DNA of 62,498 bases from CAZVWW01 sp964631265 (lineage in GTDB: Bacteria > Thermotogota > Thermotogae > MWEM01). Shown here in pieces: positions 16,620-23,123 of this stretch (its first letter is position 1; each line of letters starts with the position of its first letter). The position numbers and the translations under genes were made by a program. The notes beneath the pieces were generated by a model. That model had not been told where the DNA came from, searched no databases, and saw only the letters and a list, made by a program, of their open reading frames with translations. Where the stretch lies: NCBI GenBank assembly GCA_964631265.1, contig CAZVWW010000002.1:1-62498 (forward strand), in the 5' to 3' direction.

Positions 16620-17606
16620 ATGCCGGAAAATGTATTAGAGATTAAAGACCTGAAGGCCTATTACAAGATCCTCAAGGGCGATGTGAAGGCCCTCGACGGG
16701 GTCACGTTCAATCTAAGGAGAGGCGAGATACTGGGAATCGCCGGTGAATCCGGCTGCGGTAAGAGCACGCTGGCAAACTCACTGATTCTGAGGAAACCGC
16801 CTCTCAAGTATGTCTCGGGAGAGGCCAATCTCCTGGGTAAGAATGTTATGACGATGGAAGAGAAGGAATTTAAGCGGTACCGTATGAATCATATATCGAT
16901 CATCCCGCAATATGCGCTCGATGCCTTCAGTCCCACCAAGAAGGTCAAAACATTTATCAGCGACCTGGTCAGTACACATGGGATCAAAGCCAACAGAAAG
17001 TTCTTTAAAAAGGTGAAAGAGAGACTGGACATGATCAACCTGGAACACTCGGCTTTAAACCGGTACTCGATTGAGCTATCCGGCGGAATGAAACAGAGGA
17101 TGATCATGATCATCTCCACATTACTCGATCCCGATTTTGTTATAGCGGACGAGATCACCTCGGCACTCGATGTGAGCTCACAGCGATTTGTGGCCAATAT
17201 GCTGGCCAAACTGAGAGATGAGGAGATTATCGGGTCGTCCATCTTTATCACCCATGATATCTCCATTCTCTATCAGATCGCAGAACGTATCATGATCATG
17301 TATGCCGGACACTTTGCCGAGATTGGTCCCACGGACGAGATCGTCGACAATCCGAGACATCCGTACACGAAGGCCCTGATTCATTCACTGCCCAAGGTGG
17401 GCATTCAATACAAGGATAAGCGTTTGAAGGGGATCAAAGGCACACCGCCGCATCTGTTGAACATCGGTGAGGGCTGCCGTTTCAGATACAGATGTCCGTA
17501 TAAGACCGAAAAATGTGAAGAGACACCCGTCAGAGAAAAAGTGGGCGACAATCATTATGTCGCATGCTGGAATTGGAAAGCGTTGGGAAGTGAGACAAAT
17601 GGCTGA
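16620..17606 (+). CDS. ABC transporter ATP-binding protein, DppD/OppD type
   Basis: The 328-residue ATPase has Walker A GESGCGKST (about residue 43), signature LSGGMKQR, Walker B VIADEITSALD and the H-loop ITHD. The C-terminal OppD extension carries the cysteine-rich CRFRYRCPYKTEKCEE motif, which binds a [4Fe-4S] cluster in some relatives. It energises the importer together with the next gene, which it overlaps by 8 bases. Confidence 0.95.
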   Translation: MPENVLEIKDLKAYYKILKGDVKALDGVTFNLRRGEILGIAGESGCGKSTLANSLILRKPPLKYVSGEANLLGKNVMTMEEKEFKRYRMNHISIIPQYALDAFSPTKKVKTFISDLVSTHGIKANRKFFKKVKERLDMINLEHSALNRYSIELSGGMKQRMIMIISTLLDPDFVIADEITSALDVSSQRFVANMLAKLRDEEIIGSSIFITHDISILYQIAERIMIMYAGHFAEIGPTDEIVDNPRHPYTKALIHSLPKVGIQYKDKRLKGIKGTPPHLLNIGEGCRFRYRCPYKTEKCEETPVREKVGDNHYVACWNWKALGSETNG

Positions 17607-18546
17607 TTATAAAGATGACAACAGAAAATACGAAAACAGAGACAGTATCATGTCGGTGCAGGATCTGACCAAGCAGTTTACCTCCGGGATCATCAACAGC
17701 GAAACCGTTACAGCGGTCAAGGATGTCTCTTTCGAGATGAAGAAGGGCACCATCCTCTCACTGATCGGCGAAAGCGGAAGCGGTAAGACGACAATCGGCA
17801 GAATCATTTTGAAGCTTCTCCAACCCACATCGGGCAAGCTCTTTTACCGGGGAAAAGACATCACGAATATTGACAAGTCCGAAGAGAAGAAAGAGTATTA
17901 CAGAAAAGTCCAGGCCATCTTTCAAGACCCCTTTTCATCCTTTAACCCGCTTTTCAGAATCGACCGGATATTCGATCTGCTCTTCAAATCGTTTATGAAG
18001 GGTGAGAAGAACCGTCAGCAGAAGATCAACCGGGCGCTTGAAAGTGTCAATCTCAACCCCGACCGGATCATGCATAAATTTCCGCATCAGTTAAGCGGCG
18101 GACAGTTGCAGAGGCTGCTCATTGCCAGGGCGCTTCTGCTCGATGTGGATATTCTGGTGGCGGATGAGTTGATCAGTATGCTCGATGCCTCAACAAGGCT
18201 CGGGGTCCTCAATCTCCTCATCGAGATCTGTAAACGGGAAGGGATGACGGTGCTCTTTATCACCCACGATCTCAACCTGGGATACTACATCAGTGACTAT
18301 ACGCTGATCATGTACAAGGGACGGCTTGTCGAGCGCGGGGACACAAAGAAGATCTATGAGAATCCCGTGCATCCCTATACGCAGATGCTCTTTGAGTCAG
18401 TCCCGGATATCGGCGAAAGATGGGACAAGGACGAGGAGTTTTTACCCGAACAGGTCATCTATGACGTTAAGGAATTCTATAAAAAGAACAAAGGAAAAGG
18501 TTTTCAAACTGTTGAGGAGTCACACGAAGTACTCTTCAGCAATTAA
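17599..18546 (+). CDS. ABC transporter ATP-binding protein, DppF/OppF type
   Basis: ATG 17599 is used; a longer in-frame reading from 17467 would lie within the upstream ATPase gene. The 315-residue product has Walker A GESGSGKTT, a Q-loop in IFQDPFSSFNP, signature LSGGQLQR and Walker B ILVADELISMLDAS, with HPYTQMLFESVPD near the end as in OppF proteins. Here the usual ...DEPxSxLD has a substitution to DELISMLD, but the catalytic acidic residue is kept. The regulator gene begins 21 bases downstream. Confidence 0.94.
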   Translation: MADYKDDNRKYENRDSIMSVQDLTKQFTSGIINSETVTAVKDVSFEMKKGTILSLIGESGSGKTTIGRIILKLLQPTSGKLFYRGKDITNIDKSEEKKEYYRKVQAIFQDPFSSFNPLFRIDRIFDLLFKSFMKGEKNRQQKINRALESVNLNPDRIMHKFPHQLSGGQLQRLLIARALLLDVDILVADELISMLDASTRLGVLNLLIEICKREGMTVLFITHDLNLGYYISDYTLIMYKGRLVERGDTKKIYENPVHPYTQMLFESVPDIGERWDKDEEFLPEQVIYDVKEFYKKNKGKGFQTVEESHEVLFSN

Positions 18547-18567
18547 AGGAACTGGAGGATGATTTGA

Positions 18568-19587
18568 GTGCCGACTTTAAGAGAGATATCAAAGAAAACG
18601 GGGATCTCCATCGCCACCTTTTCGAGGGTTCTGAACGGGAGCGAGAGTGTTTCGGGCGACATGAAAAAGAAGGTCTTGAACGCCCTGAAAAAATACAACT
18701 ACCACAGAACCACCATGGTCGGCAAACGGATCAAGAAACTTGTCGGGATAGTGGTCCCCGATCTCCGGGGGTATCATTATCCCGAATTAACCATCGGTAT
18801 CGAAGAGGCTCTGCTCAAGAACAACTACGAGTTCTTCCTTGCCAACACCAAACAGCAGCTCTCGAAGGAGATCGACATTATCTCCGAACTCTTTGAGCGG
18901 AAAGCGGACGGCATTGTTCTGTGCACATCGGAAAAAGACGATGCCCAGATCAAGCACCTGCTCGATTCAGCCATCCCGGTTGTCGGGGTGGATCGAAAGG
19001 ACAGCGAGATCAAGATTGACAGTGTCAGCATTGATAATTACAACAGCACCAAATTCGCGGCAAAATACCTCTATGACAACGGTCACCGGGACATCCTCTT
19101 CCTCGAGGGGGATCCATTTGTCTATTCCGCCATTCTCCGAAAAAAGGCGTTTGTCGACTTTCAAAAGGAGCATGATGACATGACACTCATGTTTGAACCC
19201 GGGGACTTCGAACCGGAAACGGGATATGCCGGTGTGAAAAATGCGCTCGAAAAGAGCCGGCAGTTCTCCGCGATATTCTTTGTTGATGACTGGATGGCCT
19301 ATGGGGGGATGCGGGCCCTGTACGAGGCCGGATTAAAGATCCCCCGCGATGTCTCTGTTATCGCCTTCGACGACGCCCCCCTGAGCCGTTATATGATCCC
19401 GGGTCTGACAACCGTGAAACAGCCGAGATTTGAGATGGGCTACACGGCGGGACAGTTGATAGTGAACCGGATCTCCGGTAATGAAAAGAGCAAGGTCAAA
19501 CGCAAGATTCTCCTCAACACAGAACTGATCATCCGTGAAAGTGTGAAACGAATCGGGGTTCTCAAGGATAAAGCGTTCTCACAATAA
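18568..19587 (+). CDS. LacI/GalR-family transcriptional regulator
   Basis: The 339-residue protein starts at GTG 18568 behind GGAGG. It has an N-terminal LacI helix-turn-helix (ISKKTGISIATFSRVLNG) and a hinge, followed by a periplasmic-binding-protein-like effector domain (GIVVPDLRGYHYPEL, VGVDRKD, DILFLEGDPF, IAFDDAPLSRYMIPGLTTVKQP). It most likely controls the upstream transporter, which would argue for a sugar-type ligand. Its last 26 bases overlap the 3' end of pcp on the other strand. Confidence 0.93.
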   Translation: MPTLREISKKTGISIATFSRVLNGSESVSGDMKKKVLNALKKYNYHRTTMVGKRIKKLVGIVVPDLRGYHYPELTIGIEEALLKNNYEFFLANTKQQLSKEIDIISELFERKADGIVLCTSEKDDAQIKHLLDSAIPVVGVDRKDSEIKIDSVSIDNYNSTKFAAKYLYDNGHRDILFLEGDPFVYSAILRKKAFVDFQKEHDDMTLMFEPGDFEPETGYAGVKNALEKSRQFSAIFFVDDWMAYGGMRALYEAGLKIPRDVSVIAFDDAPLSRYMIPGLTTVKQPRFEMGYTAGQLIVNRISGNEKSKVKRKILLNTELIIRESVKRIGVLKDKAFSQ

Positions 19588-20170
19588 CATCGAGGGCCGA
19601 TTCCAGGGTAGCCATGGACAGGCTCGCCCTGCCCGGTTTTGTTAATACCTGTTCATGGGTATAGGGGATGTGAACGAAACCGCATCGTTTGAGATGTTCC
19701 CTTTTCCTGGCAGCATGCATGGCGGCGTAAAATAAAACGTTACAAACATAGGTACCGGCCGTATAAGAAAGTTTGGCCGGTATCTTTTCTTTTCTGAGGG
19801 CCCGGACCATCTCCCGGGTCGGCAGGGTGGAAAAATAAGCCGTTTCGCCCTCTTTAACAACAGGCCGGTCAACGGGCTGGTCCCCGTTGTTGTCTTTGAT
19901 CCTGGCATCTATCATGTTGAGGGCCACTCTCTCAACGGCAATATGCGAGAGGCCCGCATTCAGACCCAGGCTCAGAACGGTGTCCGGCTTGAAGGCATCG
20001 AGCGCCTCAACTAACTGCTTCCCCGCTTCTTTCACAGTGACCGGCAGGATCACTTTTTTGATGTTGATCTGTTCATATCGCTCTTCGGAAAGATTATTCA
20101 CAAGGATCTCAGAGGGGTTTTCAGTATCTCCTCCAAAGGGTTCGAATCCGGTTATTAATAGTTTATACAT
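19562..20170 (-). CDS. pcp: Pyrrolidone-carboxylate peptidase (pyroglutamyl peptidase I)
   Basis: The 202-residue cysteine peptidase removes N-terminal pyroglutamate. It opens with the family pattern LLITGFEPFGGDTENPSE. The glutamate (AVERVALNMIDAR), the nucleophile cysteine (GTYVCNVLFY) and the histidine (GFVHIPY) of the triad are all present. ATG 20170 follows a GGTGGTGCC ribosome site; a longer reading to 20209 has no such support. The gene is convergent with, and overlaps, the lacI-type gene, and has its own promoter about 75 bases upstream. Confidence 0.95.
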   Translation of the reverse strand: MYKLLITGFEPFGGDTENPSEILVNNLSEERYEQINIKKVILPVTVKEAGKQLVEALDAFKPDTVLSLGLNAGLSHIAVERVALNMIDARIKDNNGDQPVDRPVVKEGETAYFSTLPTREMVRALRKEKIPAKLSYTAGTYVCNVLFYAAMHAARKREHLKRCGFVHIPYTHEQVLTKPGRASLSMATLESALDVIVRTLYP

Positions 20171-20182
20171 TTGGGCACCACC

Positions 20183-20218
20183 TAAAAAAAAGAGATCAAT
20201 CTGCCTCACAGATCAATC
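20183..20218 (-). promoter_or_regulatory. Possible attenuator-like element in the pcp leader
   Basis: Read on the minus strand, a 5-bp hairpin (ATCTG/CAGAT, 20199-20213) lies between two 9-bp direct repeats GATTGATCT, and a run of T follows just before the ribosome site of pcp. The stem is short, so a regulatory role is uncertain. Confidence 0.3.
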
Positions 20219-20245
20219 CCTTTTGTATGATTACAAGCCAATACT

Positions 20246-20254
20246 ATTATACCA
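20246..20254 (-). promoter_or_regulatory. Extended -10 promoter for pcp
   Basis: On the minus strand this reads TGG-TATAAT, an extended -10. No good -35 is visible upstream. It lies about 76 bases before the pcp start codon. Confidence 0.6.
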
Positions 20255-20372
20255 AAAAAGGTTGGATTTACCAAATATAGAGTATTTTCATTTCTAAAAG
20301 CTCAAAACCCCCGCTTGCGAATGAAGCACCCACAGAATAACGTCTTCTTATGTATGAAAGGAGATGAAAAGA

Positions 20373-20744
20373 ATGAATAAGGAAATGCTGAGTAAAAAGA
20401 AATGGGCCGTCATCGGAGCATCCGATAAAAAGGAGAGTTTCGGTTATCGGATCTTCAAGATATTACAGGATAACGGATACGAGGTGTATCCGGTCAATCC
20501 CAGATTGGACGAAATTGACGGAGTCCCAGTCTATGATGATGTGATGAAGCTTCCCGAGGTACCCGATGTTGCCGATTTTGTTGTCAATCCCTCGATCGGG
20601 GAAAAGATCTTGTCAAGATGCGCTGAAAAGGGTATCCAAAATATATGGCTTCAACCCGGGGCCAGAAGTCCGGAACTTGATCAAATCGCCGGGGAGAAGG
20701 GGCTGAACGTCGTTAAATCATGTGTCCTGCAGGAACTGAGCTGA
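20373..20744 (+). CDS. CoA-binding domain protein (YccU-like)
   Basis: This small Rossmann-fold protein of about 123 residues has the CoA-binding pattern WAVIGASDKKESFGYRIF, YEVYPVNPRLDEIDGVPVYDDV and IWLQPGARSPE. It resembles stand-alone YccU-type proteins, whose ligand may be CoA or another nucleotide; the role is not established. ATG 20373 is 9 bases from AAAGGAG; ATG 20364 is the longer option. Its 3' end overlaps the convergent membrane-protein gene by 27 bases. Confidence 0.88.
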   Translation: MNKEMLSKKKWAVIGASDKKESFGYRIFKILQDNGYEVYPVNPRLDEIDGVPVYDDVMKLPEVPDVADFVVNPSIGEKILSRCAEKGIQNIWLQPGARSPELDQIAGEKGLNVVKSCVLQELS

Positions 20745-21248
20745 GAACTTCCGGTTGAGGAAGATAAGGATAAACCGTTCATAGAAGAAGAAGGTGACGA
20801 GGGTCATCAATCCCGCGAAGAGAAACCAGTATTGTTTGAAGAAGTCATCGACGAGGCTTCCTTCGGCTGAGATCAGGCGAACGGAGACAAATTCACCGAG
20901 CAGATTGTAGGCAAAGAGACAGGGGATGATTACGATGAGCCGGCACTTCTCGATCAGATGATAGTAGATGGCGATAACGGCCCCAAGGAAATAGAACATG
21001 AAGAGGAGGCTTCCGATGAGATCGTTGAAGAGGAAGATCAGAAGCAGGGAGCAGAGGGAGGTTTCGAAGAGCCATCTTTTCCCGAAGAAAAAAGCCCCCG
21101 CTATCAAGGGCAGGGGGGCTGTTAATGATATCATGGTGCCCACCACCGGCACAAATCTCTGGAAGGTGTAGAGTAAAAAACACAAGGCTACACAAACTCC
21201 GGCGGTGGATATAAACTTCGAACCTCGATTATCGATAGTAGAGTCCAT
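20718..21248 (-). CDS. Polytopic membrane protein of unknown function
   Basis: The 176-residue product has five or six predicted membrane spans (for example VALCFLLYTFQRFV, SLCSLLLIFLFNDLIG, LLFMFYFLGAVIAIYY, LMTLVTFFFYERFILIFL). The size and pattern resemble YybS/DUF2232-like or ECF S-component-like proteins, but I cannot assign it. Its ATG shares its first base with the pduL stop (TAATG), so it is translationally coupled to pduL. The 3' end overlaps the CoA-binding gene on the other strand. Confidence 0.65.
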   Translation of the reverse strand: MDSTIDNRGSKFISTAGVCVALCFLLYTFQRFVPVVGTMISLTAPLPLIAGAFFFGKRWLFETSLCSLLLIFLFNDLIGSLLFMFYFLGAVIAIYYHLIEKCRLIVIIPCLFAYNLLGEFVSVRLISAEGSLVDDFFKQYWFLFAGLMTLVTFFFYERFILIFLNRKFSAQFLQDT

Positions 21249-21838
21249 TACAGCTCAGAACAGATCCTCACTTCATCACCGGACTTGAGGAAAACGGCGT
21301 TTGCCTCGTCTGTGTCCACATGGAATTCGAGGGCGTATTTTGGACTCACCCTGATGAGAACATCCTGAAAGATGGCCTTCCTTGCCTCTGTATCACAGAA
21401 CACCGAAACAAGGTCCTTATCCTTGACACCAAAACGCTCCGCGTCCTCGGGTGTCATGTGGATGTGCCGTTTGGCGATGATAAGTCCCTTTTCAAGCTCG
21501 ACCTCGCCCTCAGGGCCGGTCAGTTTGACACCGGGGGTGTTGTCGATATCACCGGAATCTCTCACCGGGGGGATAACGCCGAGTTTGAAGGCATCGGTCA
21601 GGCTCACTTCAACCTGTGTCTGCCCTCTGACAGGTCCTAAAACGCGAACGGCGGGAAATTCCCCTTTGGGTCCTGTGACTTTGACCTTCTCTTCACTGGC
21701 ATACTGGCCGGGCTGCCCCAGATCCTTCACCGGGGTCAGTTGAGCGTCGGCGCCGAAGAGTCTTTCAAGATGCTCCTGAGACAGATGCAGATGCCTTGCT
21801 GAAACACCTGCGATGATGGTTCCTTCTTTCAATTTCAT
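21248..21838 (-). CDS. pduL: Phosphate propanoyl/acetyltransferase PduL
   Basis: The 196-residue enzyme exchanges CoA and phosphate on short acyl groups, giving acetyl phosphate or propionyl phosphate. Two PduL domains are visible with zinc-binding histidines: SARHLHLS near the start, AKRHIHMTPED in the middle and EFHVDTDEANA near the end. There is no N-terminal encapsulation peptide and no microcompartment gene nearby, so a soluble role in fermentative acetate and ATP production is likely. GGAGG lies 8 bases before ATG 21838. It is the fourth gene of a minus-strand run from valS. Confidence 0.95.
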   Translation of the reverse strand: MKLKEGTIIAGVSARHLHLSQEHLERLFGADAQLTPVKDLGQPGQYASEEKVKVTGPKGEFPAVRVLGPVRGQTQVEVSLTDAFKLGVIPPVRDSGDIDNTPGVKLTGPEGEVELEKGLIIAKRHIHMTPEDAERFGVKDKDLVSVFCDTEARKAIFQDVLIRVSPKYALEFHVDTDEANAVFLKSGDEVRICSEL

Positions 21839-22002
21839 CTATATATCCTCCTTGTTTTGATATGATACGCTGTGCATTGATCTTATAAAAAAGCTTCATT
21901 TCCCTTTTGAGTTTTTTCCTGACCCCGGCCCCTTTATAACTGCTAAATCATCGAAAGGGCAGAAGTATAACGTTAAAACTATCGAAACTTTACATATAAC
22001 CC

Positions 22003-22449
22003 CTAATCCTCATTCGCCTGGTTTTCCGATACGTTTTGAACGACTATCCTCAGGACCTGACGGAATTCATCCACGAGATAGGGATCGATGTCTGAGAACA
22101 TGTCCTCGACGAACTTGATCCGCCGGTCGATGACCTCCTGAATAACCCCTTCCCCCTTTTCGGTGATCTTGAGCAGCCGGACCCTTTTATCCTCTGAGGA
22201 GACCGTGTACTTGACGAGCTCCTCTTGTCTTAATTTGTTGACGAGGCCCGTTACCGTACTCTTGGCAACCCCGAGTCTCTTACTGAGACAGGTCATTGTC
22301 ATGTGTTCCTGCCAGAAGACACTCTGGAGGACATCGAACTGAGCAGGAGTGATCTCATTCTCCCCCTCTTTCAAGACCTTTCGACCCTCGGATTTTATCC
22401 AGGTTGCCACCTTTCTTAGCAGTTTCTCTAATTCCCCGTATTTTCGCAA
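22003..22449 (-). CDS. MarR-family transcriptional regulator
   Basis: The 148-residue winged-helix protein has the MarR core: TPAQFDVLQSVFW, the recognition region LSKRLGVAKSTVTGLVNKL, and the wing VKYTVSSEDKRVRLLKITEKG. TTG 22449 is used as start, 5 bases after the rsmI stop. It may control the following pduL operon, since 164 bases separate it from pduL, but no palindromic operator stands out clearly there. Confidence 0.9.
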   Translation of the reverse strand: MRKYGELEKLLRKVATWIKSEGRKVLKEGENEITPAQFDVLQSVFWQEHMTMTCLSKRLGVAKSTVTGLVNKLRQEELVKYTVSSEDKRVRLLKITEKGEGVIQEVIDRRIKFVEDMFSDIDPYLVDEFRQVLRIVVQNVSENQANED

Positions 22450-22454
22450 ATGAC

Positions 22455-23123
22455 TCAGCTCCCTTTGATAATGACTGTGATTTCTCCTTTGACTTCCCCG
22501 TTAAAATGAGCAATGGCATCGGATACACTTCCTCTGAAAAACTCCTGATGCATCTTGGTCATCTCACGTGCAATGAAGACGTCCCTCTCCCCCAATATAG
22601 CCTTGATATCGGTGAGGACCTTTTTCAGTCTGTATGGCGATTCATAAAAGATGATATGCCGGCTCTCCTCGATGTTTTTCCTCAGAAAACGGCGGAACTT
22701 CTTATCTCTCCCGATAAACCCCTCGAAGATGAAAGAACCGGAAAATCCCGAGGCCGCATAGGCAAGGACAAAAGCGCTCGGTCCGGGAATGACATCGACT
22801 TTGATATCATTATTATAACACTCGTTGACGATAAAAGATCCCGGATCCGAAACACACGGCATCCCCGCATCCGAAACGATACAGGCGATCTCTCCCTGCC
22901 GGATTCTCTCGATGATTCCATCTGTCTTCTGGCGTTCCTTCTGCTGGGAGAACGATATCAGTTCCTTTTTTCCAATGGCGTAATGATTCAGCAGTTTGAT
23001 ACTGCGCCTGGTATCCTCGGCGAGGATAAAGTCAGCCTCTTCCAGTGCCTTTTTGGCCCGTTGAGTCATATCCTCGAGGTTGCCCACCGGCGTTCCCGCT
23101 ACGATGAGTTTCCCGGCGTTCAT
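22455..23123 (-). CDS. rsmI: 16S rRNA (cytidine-1402-2'-O)-methyltransferase RsmI
   Basis: The 222-residue SAM-dependent enzyme of the tetrapyrrole-methylase fold shows the RsmI signatures: IVAGTPVGNLEDMTQRA, AEDTRRSIKLLNHY, the SDAGMPCVSDPG loop and the IPGPSAFVLAYAASG segment. It 2'-O-methylates C1402 in the ribosomal P site. It starts four bases inside the end of valS (ATGA). It is at the short end of the family and lacks the C-terminal extension of E. coli RsmI. Confidence 0.94.
   Translation of the reverse strand: MNAGKLIVAGTPVGNLEDMTQRAKKALEEADFILAEDTRRSIKLLNHYAIGKKELISFSQQKERQKTDGIIERIRQGEIACIVSDAGMPCVSDPGSFIVNECYNNDIKVDVIPGPSAFVLAYAASGFSGSFIFEGFIGRDKKFRRFLRKNIEESRHIIFYESPYRLKKVLTDIKAILGERDVFIAREMTKMHQEFFRGSVSDAIAHFNGEVKGEITVIIKGS

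Noticed and set aside
20139..20150. GGTTCGAATCC, the T-arm consensus of a tRNA
   Set aside because: It lies inside pcp and encodes part of the conserved TGFEPFGGD start of that protein; no acceptor, D- or anticodon arm surrounds it.
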